A DNA stretch of 64,000 nt from Halobaculum gomorrense (GTDB lineage: Archaea > Halobacteriota > Halobacteria > Halobacteriales > Haloferacaceae): NCBI RefSeq assembly GCF_900129775.1, contig NZ_FQWV01000001.1, positions 62,001-126,000 of the forward strand, in the 5' to 3' direction. Made by a program: the position numbers and the translations under genes. The notes beneath the pieces are model-generated. The model did not search any database, was not told the DNA's origin, and was given only the letters and a program-made list of their open reading frames with translations. Below, piece after piece: positions 27,521-36,452 of the stretch (its first letter is position 1; every line of letters begins with the position of its first letter).

Positions 27521-27954
27521 TGCCGCGCGCGCTCGTCGACACGTCGGTCCTCTTCGCGGCCGCCTACCGTCGGGACGCCGCCCACGAGGAAGGGCTCGCT
27601 ATCGTCCGAGGAATCGACTCCGGTGCCCTCCCAGAGGGAGTCGTGCTGGAGTACGTTCTCGCCGAGACGCTCAACGGACTCGCGACCCACGCGGGACACG
27701 ATCCGGCGGTTGACTTCCTCGACCGGTTGGAGGAGAACGCGAACTTCCACATCGAGCCCATCACGGGATCCGTCCACGCCTCCGCAAAATCCATGTTCCG
27801 TCGACATGCGCGGCTCTCGTTCGCCGACGCCGCCGTCGTCGCCCACATGCGGACCGCCGGACTCGGATACCTCTACGCCTTCGACGACGACTTCGACGGT
27901 ATCGACGATGTCTATCGACTCGACTCCGCGACGGATCCGTACCGACCCGACTGA
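27520..27954 (+). CDS. vapC: PIN-domain ribonuclease toxin VapC
   Basis: 144 residues from a GTG. PIN domain acidic residues are in place: LVDTSVLFAA (first Asp), the E of LAETLNGL, the LSFADAAVVAHM segment (third Asp) and FDDDFDGIDDV (fourth). VapC toxins cut tRNA or rRNA when free of VapB. The order antitoxin-toxin, one-base overlap and upstream palindrome fit an intact self-regulated module. Its target cannot be read from sequence. Confidence 0.88.
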   Translation: MPRALVDTSVLFAAAYRRDAAHEEGLAIVRGIDSGALPEGVVLEYVLAETLNGLATHAGHDPAVDFLDRLEENANFHIEPITGSVHASAKSMFRRHARLSFADAAVVAHMRTAGLGYLYAFDDDFDGIDDVYRLDSATDPYRPD

Positions 27955-27962
27955 ATCGACGC

Positions 27963-29114
27963 CTACAGCGCCGCCTCGATCCGGTCAAGTCCCTCCTCCA
28001 GCCGGTCCATCGAGTTTGCGAACGAGAGGCGAAGCTGCCCCGCGCCGGCCTCGCCGAAGCCGTCGCCGGGGGCGAGCACGACGCCCGCCTCGCGGCACAG
28101 GCGCTTCGCCACCGGGAGGCTCGCCTCGTCGGTGTCGGGGTCGAGGAAGGCGTAGAACGCACCCTCCGGCCGGGGCGCGGTCACACCGTCCATGTCGGCC
28201 AGGCGGTCGGCGACGTAGTCGCGGCGCTCGCGGAACGCCTCGTACATCTCCTCAACCGGCTCCTGCGGGCCGGTGAGCGCGGCGATGGCGGCGTGTTGGG
28301 CGACGCTCCCGGTGCAGGCGGTCGTCGACTCGCGGACCTTCGTCGCCTCGTCGACGACGGCCGAGTCGCCCGCGAGCCACCCGACGCGCCACCCCGTCAT
28401 CGCGTACGTCTTCGAGCAGGAGCCGACCGTGAGCACGTGTTCAGGGTGGCCGGTCAGGGCGGCTGCGCCCGTGAGGTCGCGGTCGTAGGTTAGCTTCGCG
28501 TACACCTCGTCGGCGACGACGTACGCGTCGTGCTCGGCGGCGGCGTCGACGACCGCGCGCACCTCGTCGGGATCGGCGACGCGACCGGTGGGGTTCGACG
28601 GCGAGCAGAGGATCACCAGCGAGCTGTCTGCGCCCATCCGCTCGGTGACGCGCTCGGCGTCGAGGTCGTAGTCTGGCGCGGCCATCGGCACCTCGACGGG
28701 CGTCGCGTCGGCCAGCTTCGCCTGCGTCCAGTAGTTCGGCCACGACGGGGAAGGGATGAGCACCTCCGATCCGGGCTCGGCCGTCGCGAGCACCGCGAGG
28801 TGGAGCGCCTCCATCCCGCCGGTGGTGGTGAGGATCTCGTCGGGTGCGTGGCGCACGCCGTACTCGCGGTCGAGCGTGTCGGAGATGGCCCCGCGCAGCT
28901 CCGGGAGGCCGGCGTTGCTCGTGTAGTGGGTGTGGCCGCCGCGGGCGGCGGCGCAGGCGGCGTCGAGGACGTGCTCGGGCGTGTCAAAGTCGGGCTCGCC
29001 GACCTCGAGACGGACGAGGTCGCGCCCCTCGCGTTCCAGCTCCTGGGCGAGGTCGAACATCACGCGGATCCGCGAGCGGTCGCACGCGCGGACGCGGGCG
29101 GTGGGTTGGTGCAT
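27963..29114 (-). CDS. PLP-dependent class I/II aminotransferase
   Basis: 383 residues, fold type I. Visible features are RLEVGEPDFDTPEHV, HTHYTSNAGLPELR, SPSNPTGRV, VADEVYAKL and the PLP lysine in SCSKTYAMTGWRVGWLAGD, with the terminal LRLSFANS arginine for the carboxylate. It is an aspartate-aminotransferase-like enzyme of the archaeal family that moves amino groups between amino and keto acids. The substrate is not settled. It is convergent with vapC (8 bp apart) and about 130 bp from the next regulator. Confidence 0.88.
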   Translation of the reverse strand: MHQPTARVRACDRSRIRVMFDLAQELEREGRDLVRLEVGEPDFDTPEHVLDAACAAARGGHTHYTSNAGLPELRGAISDTLDREYGVRHAPDEILTTTGGMEALHLAVLATAEPGSEVLIPSPSWPNYWTQAKLADATPVEVPMAAPDYDLDAERVTERMGADSSLVILCSPSNPTGRVADPDEVRAVVDAAAEHDAYVVADEVYAKLTYDRDLTGAAALTGHPEHVLTVGSCSKTYAMTGWRVGWLAGDSAVVDEATKVRESTTACTGSVAQHAAIAALTGPQEPVEEMYEAFRERRDYVADRLADMDGVTAPRPEGAFYAFLDPDTDEASLPVAKRLCREAGVVLAPGDGFGEAGAGQLRLSFANSMDRLEEGLDRIEAAL

Positions 29115-29248
29115 GGTCGTCGGTGGCCGCGGGGCGTGTTGAAACTACGCGTGGGGGCGAGGCGGGCGGTCGAGGGGTGCCGTCGGTGCCGCGGCCGCTA
29201 GACCGCGCCGTAGAGCCGTGGGTGGCGGCGCCCGCGGCACCGCCGCCC

Positions 29249-30064
29249 TCACCGCTCGGCGACCGCGTCGTCGAGCGTTCCGGGATCGATGAGTTCCCCC
29301 TCGCGCCAGTAGCGTTCGTGGGCCTCGGCGGCCCACTCGCGAACCGCGTCGTCGTCGGTGTCGACGGCGGCTCGGAGGAGTCCCTCGTCGTCGCGCAATA
29401 GCAGGTGCACCACGTCGTCGGTGATCGTCACCGCGAGCGGAACGGGCCCGTCATGGAGCCGGATCTCGACCCCCTCGGCCGCGATCAGCTCCCGGAGATC
29501 CGCCCCCAGCCCGGCGTCGCGCGCCACCGCGTCGAGGGCCGTCCGCGAGAATACCCCCTCGAACGTCAACTCGCCCGCGACGGCCCGCTCGCGGATGGCG
29601 TCGAGGCTCCCCTCATTGAACGCGTGGGAAACGATCCGGACCCGATCGGCGTCCCTCAGAAGATCGAGCACCCGGCCGACGGGCGCGCCCGGTCGGGTCC
29701 GGCTGGGGCGGGTGATACGCGCGTCTGCCAGCCGCCGAAGGTCGAATCCCAACGCCTCTGTCGGCAGCCACTCCACGACCTCACGGAGGCGTCGCTCGGT
29801 CTCGACGGTCTCGCGCAGGCTCGTGAACTCCGCTGCGACGAGGCGGCCGGTCGCCGTCGCACAGTACTCGCCTCCGTCGTCGTCCCTGATGATCCATCGA
29901 CGGTCTGCGAAGTCGCGGAGGATCCGTCCGAGCGTCGGCTGGGAGGCTCCGGTCGCCTCGACGAGGTCGCGCCTCGTGTGGGGTCCGGCCGCGAGGCGTT
30001 CGAGCACCGTCACCCGATTGGCCGACAACGCGAGGAACTCGATCTCTTCGAGCGCCGAATCCAT
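29249..30064 (-). CDS. Winged-helix transcriptional regulator with FilR1-type sensor domain
   Basis: 271 residues. An ArsR/MarR-like winged helix occupies about residues 1-85 (NRVTVLERLAAGPHTRRDLVEATGASQPTLGRIL). The rest matches the haloarchaeal FilR1-type domain (LADARITRPSRTRPGAPVGRVLDLLRDADRVRIVSHAFNEGSLD), thought to bind small ligands. It is divergent from the EamA exporter gene with a 212-nt spacer that contains direct repeats, so it may control that gene and itself. A TATA-like CAGCTATGCG lies about 26 nt upstream. Confidence 0.83.
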   Translation of the reverse strand: MDSALEEIEFLALSANRVTVLERLAAGPHTRRDLVEATGASQPTLGRILRDFADRRWIIRDDDGGEYCATATGRLVAAEFTSLRETVETERRLREVVEWLPTEALGFDLRRLADARITRPSRTRPGAPVGRVLDLLRDADRVRIVSHAFNEGSLDAIRERAVAGELTFEGVFSRTALDAVARDAGLGADLRELIAAEGVEIRLHDGPVPLAVTITDDVVHLLLRDDEGLLRAAVDTDDDAVREWAAEAHERYWREGELIDPGTLDDAVAER

Positions 30065-30102
30065 ACCCCGGATCGCGGCCCCCGACGCATAGCTGTTTTC
30101 GT

Positions 30103-30129
30103 GGCGTGAAACCGTATTGCGGCGTGAAA
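30103..30129. promoter_or_regulatory. Direct repeats in the regulator/EamA divergent promoter region
   Basis: GGCGTGAAA occurs twice in the same orientation, at 30103-30111 and 30121-30129, 18 nt start to start. The second copy is followed by an AT-rich AAAAATATACA block. The repeats lie just upstream of the minus-strand TATA for the regulator gene at 30064. Spacing close to two helical turns suits a dimeric regulator or two molecules on one face. This is inference; no binding protein is known. Confidence 0.35.
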
Positions 30130-30276
30130 AATATACAGATCCGGCAGCTCGTGCGCCCTACGAGGTGATTTCTGGACAGATACTCTACCCTCCGGAGCGT
30201 AGGCGGTGACGAGTGAGCCGGAACGATTCGACCGAGCGTCGGAGCAGGCGGCCGGCGGCCCGGCGGGGGCGGTGAG

Positions 30277-31233
30277 ATGGGGCGCGGAGAGTATCGGCTG
30301 TTCGGGCTGTTCCTCGCGGCGAGCGTCTGCTTCGGCGGCACGTTCGTCGCGGCGAAAGCCGGGCTGGCGTACGTCCCGCCGCTGCTGTTCGTCGCGTTGC
30401 GGTTCGACCTGGGCGCGGTGCTCCTCTTGGGCTACGTCTTCTTCGCGTTCCCCCGCGGGCAGCGGCTCCCTCGGAGCCGCGGCGACCTCGCGGCCGTGGT
30501 CGCGGCCGGGGTGTTCGCGGTCGGTCTGACGAACGCGTTCATCTTCCTCGCCCAGCAGGACGTGAGCAGCGGGGTTGCGTCCGTCCTCTACAGCCTCAAC
30601 CCGATCGTGACGCCCGTCCTCGCGGCGGTCCTGCTGTCAGACGAGCGGCTCTCGCGCGGAAAGACCGCCGGGATGCTCCTCGGGTTCGCCGGCGTGGCGA
30701 TGGTCGTCGGCGTCGACCCCGACAGCCTGCTCGGGGGAGGGCTGGCCGCCAAGGCGCTGCTGCTGGCGGCCGCCGCCAGCGGCGCACTCGGGAGCGTCCT
30801 CGTGCGGCGGGCGTCGTCGTCGCTCCCGAACGCGGTGCGGACCGCGTGGGCGGTCCCCGTCGCCGCGACGGTGTGCCACGCGCTGAGCTTCGCGGCCGGG
30901 GAGACGCCGGCGGCGATCGCGTGGACGCCGACGGCACTGCTCGCGCTCGCGTACGTCGGGGCGTTCTCGACGGCGGTTGCGTTCGTCGCGTACTTCGGCC
31001 TACTCGATGCGGTCGGGGCCATCAGGGGGAACCTCGTCTTCTACGTCGTCCCCGTCGTGGCGACGCTCGGCGGGTGGGCGCTGCTGGGAGAGTCGGTGTC
31101 GGCGTCGACGATCGCGGGCTTCGCCGTCATCGCGGTCGGCTTCGGGGTCGTCGGCCACGAGGCGATCGGGACCGAACTGTCGCGACTGCGGGTCGCGCTC
31201 GGTCGCCGGAGCGAGTCCCCCCGCTCGCACTGA
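30277..31233 (+). CDS. EamA/DMT-family transporter
   Basis: 318 residues with ten membrane helices in two EamA repeats: ...LFLAASVCFGGTFVAAKAG... (first) and ...ALLLAAAASGALGSVLVRR... (second), and the typical YSLNPIVTPVLAAVLLSDERLS break between. Members export metabolites or amino acids. The transcript, if from the AT-rich block at 30126-30136, has a leader of more than 100 nt; no closer TATA was seen. The facing FilR1-type regulator is the obvious candidate controller. Confidence 0.88.
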   Translation: MGRGEYRLFGLFLAASVCFGGTFVAAKAGLAYVPPLLFVALRFDLGAVLLLGYVFFAFPRGQRLPRSRGDLAAVVAAGVFAVGLTNAFIFLAQQDVSSGVASVLYSLNPIVTPVLAAVLLSDERLSRGKTAGMLLGFAGVAMVVGVDPDSLLGGGLAAKALLLAAAASGALGSVLVRRASSSLPNAVRTAWAVPVAATVCHALSFAAGETPAAIAWTPTALLALAYVGAFSTAVAFVAYFGLLDAVGAIRGNLVFYVVPVVATLGGWALLGESVSASTIAGFAVIAVGFGVVGHEAIGTELSRLRVALGRRSESPRSH

Positions 31234-31301
31234 CCCGCCCGGACGATCCGACCGCACCGACCCTGACTCCGGGTGTCGACGGCGGTGGTCGGGGTACCGA
31301 C

Positions 31302-32333
31302 TCAGTTCGCCGTCGCGTCGGCGCCCAACTCCGCGGGCGGGCCGCCGGGCAGCTCGTCGCGGTCGTGTGCCTCGGCGAAGTCGATGTCCGGCCCGGTCGG
31401 CACGATCCGCTTGGGGTTCAGGCTCTCGTGGGAGCTGTAGTAGTGTCGGGTGATGTGGTCCAGGTTGACCGTTTCGGCGACGCCTGGCGTCTGGAACAGG
31501 TCCTTCGTGTACGCCCAGAGGTGGTCGTACTCGTGGACGCCGCGGCGGTTACACCGGAAGTGAGTGTGATACACGTGGTCGAAGCGGACGAGCGTCGCGA
31601 ACATCGCCACGTCGGCCTCGGTGAGGCGGTCGCCCGCGAGGTAGCGCCGGTCTGCGAGCAGGTCGTCGTACTCGTCCAGCGCCTCGAACAGCTCCTCGAC
31701 CGCCTCGTCGTACGCCGCCTGCGTGCTCGCGAAGCCGGCGCGGTAGACGCCGTTGTTGATCCGCGGGTAGATGTCGTCGATCAGGTCGTCGATCTCCTCG
31801 CGGGACCCCTCGGGGTAGAGGTCGACACCGTTCCCGAGGTCGTCGAAGGCGGTGTCGAGCATCCGCATGATATCCTCGCTCTCGTTGTTGACGACGGTCT
31901 CCGTCTCCTTGTCCCACAGCACCGGCACCGTCACCCGCCCGGTGTAGTCGTCGTCCGCGCGCTGGTAGATCTCCCGGAGGTAGTCGGCGCCGTACAGCGG
32001 GTCCGGCTGCTCCTCGGAGAACTCCCACCCCTCGTCGTAGCGCTCGGGCTGGGTGAGCGACAGCGAGATCGCGTCCTCCAGTCCCTTCAGCGCGCGCGTC
32101 ATGGCGACGCGGTGGGCCCACGGGCACGCCCGGCAGATGTACACGTGGTAGCGGCCGGGCTCGACGGGGAACTCGGGGTTGTCGACGGGGTCGGCGCCGG
32201 GCTCCGGCACCGAGCCGTCGATCCAGTTCCGGAAGCTGGTCTCGCTGCGCTCGAACTCGCCGGAGTCGCCCGTGTCGCGGCGCACGCCGGTGCGCCACTC
32301 GCCGTCGACAAGCATGTTTGTCGCATCGCTCAT
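31302..32333 (-). CDS. Glutathionyl-hydroquinone-reductase-type (YqjG/ECM4) glutathione-S-transferase-family protein
   Basis: 343 residues from the ATG at 32333. The N-terminal thioredoxin-like part carries the redox motif CRACPWAHR (nucleophile Cys70), then WEFSEEQPDPLYGADYLREIY; the C-terminal helical domain has HTHFRCNRRGVHEYDHLWAYTKDLFQTPGV. This is the Xi-class GST family that reduces glutathionylated quinones. Haloarchaea use gamma-glutamylcysteine rather than glutathione, so that is the more likely thiol partner (inference). It is a stand-alone gene. Confidence 0.92.
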   Translation of the reverse strand: MSDATNMLVDGEWRTGVRRDTGDSGEFERSETSFRNWIDGSVPEPGADPVDNPEFPVEPGRYHVYICRACPWAHRVAMTRALKGLEDAISLSLTQPERYDEGWEFSEEQPDPLYGADYLREIYQRADDDYTGRVTVPVLWDKETETVVNNESEDIMRMLDTAFDDLGNGVDLYPEGSREEIDDLIDDIYPRINNGVYRAGFASTQAAYDEAVEELFEALDEYDDLLADRRYLAGDRLTEADVAMFATLVRFDHVYHTHFRCNRRGVHEYDHLWAYTKDLFQTPGVAETVNLDHITRHYYSSHESLNPKRIVPTGPDIDFAEAHDRDELPGGPPAELGADATAN

Positions 32334-32477
32334 TGGTCGTAGGAGTCGATGGGCGGCCACACGCTAAAGCCGTGTGGCGGCGGAAGCCGCCGGATTGGCC
32401 CGTGAGCCGATCGGGCGCCCGGATATATTCTCGATCGGATAAAATAAATTATGTCGATCAGAGCGGATCGATGCGCC

Positions 32478-32636
32478 ATGGGACGGACGTGCCAGAACTG
32501 CGGGGGAACGGTGACGGAGCGCTACGCTCGGGTGTTCGCGCCCGATGCAACGGCCGGACCGCGGGTGTGCCCGAACTGTGAGGACCTCGTGCGCGACGGC
32601 GCGAGCGTCCGCGAGGCCCGAGCCAACCGCGGGTAG
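32478..32636 (+). CDS. DUF7563-like small zinc-finger protein
   Basis: 52 residues with two CxxC pairs: Cys5/Cys8 (CQNC) and Cys31/Cys34 (CPNC), separated by a TERYARVFAPD segment. It belongs to the tiny haloarchaeal zinc-finger proteins with CxxCG...RYARVF. An in-frame ATG at 32451 is too close to the AT-rich promoter (GATAAAATAAATTA, about 32436-32449); the ATG at 32478, about 30-35 nt after it, fits a leaderless transcript better. Role unknown. Confidence 0.78.
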   Translation: MGRTCQNCGGTVTERYARVFAPDATAGPRVCPNCEDLVRDGASVREARANRG

Positions 32637-32668
32637 CGACGCGGCCGGGGCCCGCGCGGGAACGCGGT

Positions 32669-33448
32669 CTACTCGCGCTCGACGGTCCCCGCGCTCACCC
32701 GCGCGAATCCGCCGAGGAGCGTCCGGTACTCCGCGTCCGCGCACACCTCCCGGAGCGCCCGGTGCGCAGCGGCGACGCGCTCGTCCTGCACGGTCGCCGG
32801 CGACCGTCCCAGCGACTCCGCCGTCCCCGGCGGAGAACCGGCGCGAACGAACAGGTCGAACGCCGGGTTCAGCGCCTGCCATCCCGGTCGCGTCGTCCGC
32901 GCCAGGTCCAGCAGCGCGATCCGGCCGCACGGGCCGACGAGATCGGCCCACTCGCGGACGGCGGCCGCCGGGTCCGGGAGCATCCCGACGACGAACGCGC
33001 CGCAGCAGGCGTCGACCGCCTCGGCACGCAGCGGCGGGCGGGTCGCGTCGCCGCGGACGAGGTGTCCGACCCCGGCGTCCGCGCCGCCGGCTCCGGTTCC
33101 GGGCCCGTCTCCGTCTCCGGCGCCGTCCTCGCGTCTGCCCCTGCTCGCGTTCCGGTCTCGCTCGCGCGCGACGCGGAGCACGCCCGGCGAGAAGTCGACG
33201 CCGACGTACGTTCCGTCGCCCCCGAGGCGGCGCTCGACGTACGGTCTGTTCGCACCGGTTCCGCAGCCGAACTCGACGACGGTCGAGCCAGGGTCGGGGT
33301 CGAGCGCGTCCGCGAGCGCACGGCGGAGCGTCGCCACGACGGGGCCGCGCCTGGCGAGCGCGTCGTACGCGCGAGCGAGGCGGGTGTAGAACTCCGGGGC
33401 GGACGACCCCGCAAAATCGGACGACTGCGGGAGGGTCGTCGAGCGCAT
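32669..33448 (-). CDS. Class I SAM-dependent methyltransferase
   Basis: 259 residues from the ATG at 33448. SAM-binding motif I is VVEFGCGTGANRPYV; motif II is YVGVDFSPGVL; FVVGMLPDPAAAVREWADLVGPCGRIALLDLA continues the Rossmann-like fold. An acidic Gly-rich insertion lies near residues 110-140. The substrate is not recognised. It directly follows the ThiN-type regulator gene (2 nt between them) as the last gene of the dcd-thiR-methyltransferase run; the link to thiamine is only positional. Confidence 0.82.
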   Translation of the reverse strand: MRSTTLPQSSDFAGSSAPEFYTRLARAYDALARRGPVVATLRRALADALDPDPGSTVVEFGCGTGANRPYVERRLGGDGTYVGVDFSPGVLRVARERDRNASRGRREDGAGDGDGPGTGAGGADAGVGHLVRGDATRPPLRAEAVDACCGAFVVGMLPDPAAAVREWADLVGPCGRIALLDLARTTRPGWQALNPAFDLFVRAGSPPGTAESLGRSPATVQDERVAAAHRALREVCADAEYRTLLGGFARVSAGTVERE

Positions 33449-33450
33449 CG

Positions 33451-34389
33451 CTACCGGAGGTCCCGGACGACCCGCGCCACCGTCGGCGCGTCCGGGCCGA
33501 GCACGTACAGGACGGCCTCGACGCCGACGCCGCCGGTCTGGTACACCGCGAACACGTCTCCGAGAGCGTCGGCGGGGCCGTCCAGGCGGTCCGCCACCGC
33601 CGCGTGAACCGGGTCGTCTGGACCGCCGTCGGTCTCGCTGTGGTCGCGGGGCTCGAACTCGACGGCCTCGATCCCGGCGTCGGACAGCGCCGCCAGGAGG
33701 GACGGGTCGTAGCGGACGTTCACCGCCGCGCGGGCGTCGACGCCGGCGGCCCGCACCGACAGCAGCACGCCGGCGACGTGCTCGCTGACCCCGAACTCGG
33801 GGTCGCTCGGCACGCGCGCGGTCCCCTTCACGTCGAAGATGCGCCCCGGGACGGCCGCCACGTCGTCGATGGCGACGGCGTCGGGCACGCACTCCGCGAG
33901 GTTCGAGCCGACGTTGGGGATCAGCCCCGCGAACCCCGAGGTCGCGGTGAGCGTGCGGACGCCCCGCCGCAGCGACGCGAGCGTCCGCTCGCGGTCGCGA
34001 AGGCCGCTGTCGGGGTCGTGGACCGCGAAGTCGTACTCGGCGCCAGCCAGCTCGGGCATCGCCGCCTCGTGGAGGTCCGCCAGGAGGTCGCCGGCCTCCA
34101 GGCGTCGGATCAGCACCTCCACCTCGACGAGCGCGCCGACGCGGCTGAGGTCGCCCGACGCCAGCCCCGCGGCGACGCGCTCGACGGTCTCGCGGACGCG
34201 GTCGTCCGCGGCGACGCGGTCGTTCGTCGCCACGTCGCCGTGGGCGTACTTCGACACCGCAGACTGGCTGATGCCGAGCGCGTCGGCGACCTCCCGCTGT
34301 GTCAGGTCGCGCTCGCGCAGCGCCTCCGCCAGCATCGCGCGGACGGTGGGCAAGAACTCGTCGACGACGACCTCCTCGATGAACCTCAT
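33451..34389 (-). CDS. ThiR-like regulator: HTH plus ThiN thiamine-phosphate-synthase-like domain
   Basis: 312 residues. An HTH occupies about residues 20-55 ([23 protein letters not shown]). After a helical linker comes a ThiN-like domain with [48 protein letters not shown] and [10 protein letters not shown]. In archaea this fusion (ThiR type) represses thiamine genes in response to thiamine phosphate or TPP, with the ThiN part acting as sensor; no thiamine enzyme is next to it here. Its start overlaps the dcd stop as ATGA. A catalytic ThiN cannot be excluded without an alignment. Confidence 0.8.
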   Translation of the reverse strand: MRFIEEVVVDEFLPTVRAMLAEALRERDLTQREVADALGISQSAVSKYAHGDVATNDRVAADDRVRETVERVAAGLASGDLSRVGALVEVEVLIRRLEAGDLLADLHEAAMPELAGAEYDFAVHDPDSGLRDRERTLASLRRGVRTLTATSGFAGLIPNVGSNLAECVPDAVAIDDVAAVPGRIFDVKGTARVPSDPEFGVSEHVAGVLLSVRAAGVDARAAVNVRYDPSLLAALSDAGIEAVEFEPRDHSETDGGPDDPVHAAVADRLDGPADALGDVFAVYQTGGVGVEAVLYVLGPDAPTVARVVRDLR

Positions 34390-35021
34390 CGGTCGAGCTC
34401 CCCGGGGTCGGCCCCTCCGCCGTCGCCGTCGTCGCTCGCCTCGGGAGCGAATTCGGGGTCGTCGCCGATGCGCGACGCCTGCGGCCCCGACTGCCCCTGG
34501 TACTTCGATCCGCGCTCGACGCCGTACGGCCGCTCGGCGGGCGTCTTCAGCTCCGTGAAGATGAGCTGGGAGACGCGCATGCCCGGCGAAAGCGCCACCG
34601 GCGCCGCGCCGAGGTTCGACAGCTCGAGGGTGATCTGGCCGTCGTATCCGGGGTCGACGATCCCGGCGGTCGCGTGGATGACGACCGCGAGGCGACCCAG
34701 CGAGGAGCGGCCCTGCACGGTCGCGAGCAGGTCCGCCGGCACCTCCACGCGCTCTTTCGTCGTCCCGAGCACGAAGTCGCCGGGGTGGAGGATGAAGTCG
34801 TCGCCCTCGGGGACGTGCGTCTCCTCGACGTACTCGTCGACCTCGCGGGCGTCGTTCGGGTGGATGCAGGGGATGTTCGTCCGACGGAACTCCAGGAACT
34901 CCGAGCCCAGCCGGAGGTCGACGCTCGCGGGCTGGACCTGCGTGTCCACGTCGTCGAGCGGGTCGACGACGAGGTCGCCGTCCCGGAGCCGTGCGAGGAT
35001 GTCGGTGTCCGAGAGTATCAT
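34386..35021 (-). CDS. dcd: dCTP deaminase
   Basis: 211 residues from the ATG at 35021. The family opening [15 protein letters not shown], and the active-site stretch [27 protein letters not shown] followed by GQITLELSN, fit dCTP deaminase/dUTPase-fold enzymes. The first half carries the [14 protein letters not shown] loop. The C-terminal 25 residues are an Asp/Gly tail of haloarchaeal type. It feeds dUMP supply for dTMP synthesis. First gene of a run with the ThiR-like regulator and a methyltransferase, coupled by ATGA. Confidence 0.92.
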   Translation of the reverse strand: MILSDTDILARLRDGDLVVDPLDDVDTQVQPASVDLRLGSEFLEFRRTNIPCIHPNDAREVDEYVEETHVPEGDDFILHPGDFVLGTTKERVEVPADLLATVQGRSSLGRLAVVIHATAGIVDPGYDGQITLELSNLGAAPVALSPGMRVSQLIFTELKTPAERPYGVERGSKYQGQSGPQASRIGDDPEFAPEASDDGDGGGADPGELDR

Positions 35022-35100
35022 TACCGGAGGGGCGGCCGCCGCGGGCCTAAAGCCCCCGCATCGAGGGCACGCCGCCGCCGTCTCGCGGGCGCCGACCCCC

Positions 35101-35449
35101 TCAGAACAACTCGAACACCAGCCCGAGCGCGGTGAGAGCGCCGACGACCGTCGCGGCGCTCCCAAGCGAGAGGTCGCACGCGTCCGCCAGTCCGTACGTC
35201 CGGATCACGCCCGCCCAGCCGGCGACCGCGAGCGTGTCGGCGAACGCGCCCTCGCCGTCGGCGAGCGCGCTCGCGGCGTGGAGGACGCCGCCCTGCACGA
35301 GCCAGAACACCGGGACGAGCACGACCGCCGCCGGCGGTGACGATCGTGACGAATGCGACGACTGCGGCCGCATGGGCGAACGGCGGGGAGCCGTCGTGGC
35401 GCTCGAAGTAGCTGTCCAGTCGGAGGAGGGGCGTGCGGGGACCTACCAT
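35101..35449 (-). pseudogene. YIP1-like membrane protein, shortened and frameshifted
   Basis: From the ATG at 35449 the first 39 codons (MVGPRTPLLRLDSYFERHDG..., then a hydrophobic run) match the start of haloarchaeal YIP1-like proteins. The continuation VVLVPVFWLVQGGVLHAASALADGEGAFADTLAVAGW...LVFELF is in another frame, crossing near 35330-35345. Intact relatives are roughly 200 residues, with an extracytoplasmic loop between these parts, and that loop is missing. I read it as a gene with an internal deletion plus a frameshift; a sequencing error is less likely because the loop is missing too. Confidence 0.55.
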
Positions 35450-35529
35450 CGTCGGCTGCTCTCCCGGCTCCGTGAAACGTCTTGTCCTCGCCGGTCGGTC
35501 GTCAGGTCGTCACGACGGATCGGCCGGCC

Positions 35530-35907
35530 TCAGGCCGTCACGACGGGTTGGTCGTCGCCGTGGTAGGCGTCGTGGAACCGGTCGAGCCGGCGGTAGAACT
35601 CCGGCAGCAGACGGTTGCGGAGGTGCAGCCGATCACCGTCGGACTCCGCACGGGTCCACGCGACCGCGTCGTCGATCGCCGCCTCGATGTCGTCGGGGGG
35701 TCGCTCGCCGGCCACGGCCGCGAACGACTCGCGGAAGGCGGCCGCCACCGTCGCCAGCAGGAGATCGTCGACGACCGCGGTCTCTTCGGGCGGGGTGCCG
35801 AGGCTCCTGACCGCGCCGGCGAGGAAGACGCGCCCGTCGCGGATCCCGTGGTCGGCGAACGATCCCGGCATCGGTCGGTCGTCGTCGTCGTCGTTTCTGA
35901 TCCTCAT
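35530..35907 (-). CDS. Haloarchaeal hypothetical protein
   Basis: 125 residues from the ATG at 35907, acidic and soluble, rich in helices. Recognisable words are [34 protein letters not shown] and [21 protein letters not shown], but I know no family function. A CCTATACG element at about 35913-35920 is only about 10 nt from this ATG; an in-frame ATG at 35871 (MPGSFAD) would fit leaderless spacing better, so the start is uncertain. Confidence 0.6.
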   Translation of the reverse strand: MRIRNDDDDDRPMPGSFADHGIRDGRVFLAGAVRSLGTPPEETAVVDDLLLATVAAAFRESFAAVAGERPPDDIEAAIDDAVAWTRAESDGDRLHLRNRLLPEFYRRLDRFHDAYHGDDQPVVTA

Positions 35908-36107
35908 ACGTGCGTATAGGGCCGCTGGATGGTTGAACCCCCGCGGCCTGTGCGGGCCGGGCACATTCGAGGCGCCAGAGTATCCCCCGTGGCTGGGGCC
36001 GGCGCCGGTCGAGCGGGGCCCGCTGGCGATCATCGGTTCCAGCACCGAGTTCCCGTCCCCGACCGCGCTCCCGAAGCGCTTTCGGCGCCCCCCGCCCAGC
36101 GCGACGT

Positions 36108-36452
36108 ATGAGCATGAAGCAGGCCCTCGTCGTCCGCACCGACCTGGGGATGGGGACGGGGAAGCTGGCCGCACAGGTCGCGCACGCGTCGCTGTCGGCG
36201 TACGAGGACACCGGCACCAAGACGCGCAAAGCGTGGAAGGGCGAGGGCCAGAAGAAGGTCGTCCTCAAGGCCGCCGGCGAGTCGCAGATCTTCGAGCTGG
36301 CGGACCGCGCCGAGCGCGAGGGGCTCCCGAACGCGGTCATCCGCGACGCGGGCCACACCCAACTCGACCCCGGGACGGTGACGACGCTGGCGGTCGGGCC
36401 GGGCGAGGAGTCGATCGTCGACAAGGTGACCGGCGACCTCTCGCTGTACTGA
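36108..36452 (+). CDS. pth2: Peptidyl-tRNA hydrolase Pth2
   Basis: 114 residues, archaeal/eukaryal Pth2 type: [25 protein letters not shown] (catalytic Lys/His region), [28 protein letters not shown] and a C-terminal DLSLY. It recycles tRNA from peptidyl-tRNAs released by stalled ribosomes. The stop codon overlaps the truD start by one base (TGATG), so the two tRNA genes are coupled. Either ATG at 36108 or 36114 could start. Confidence 0.94.
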   Translation: MSMKQALVVRTDLGMGTGKLAAQVAHASLSAYEDTGTKTRKAWKGEGQKKVVLKAAGESQIFELADRAEREGLPNAVIRDAGHTQLDPGTVTTLAVGPGEESIVDKVTGDLSLY

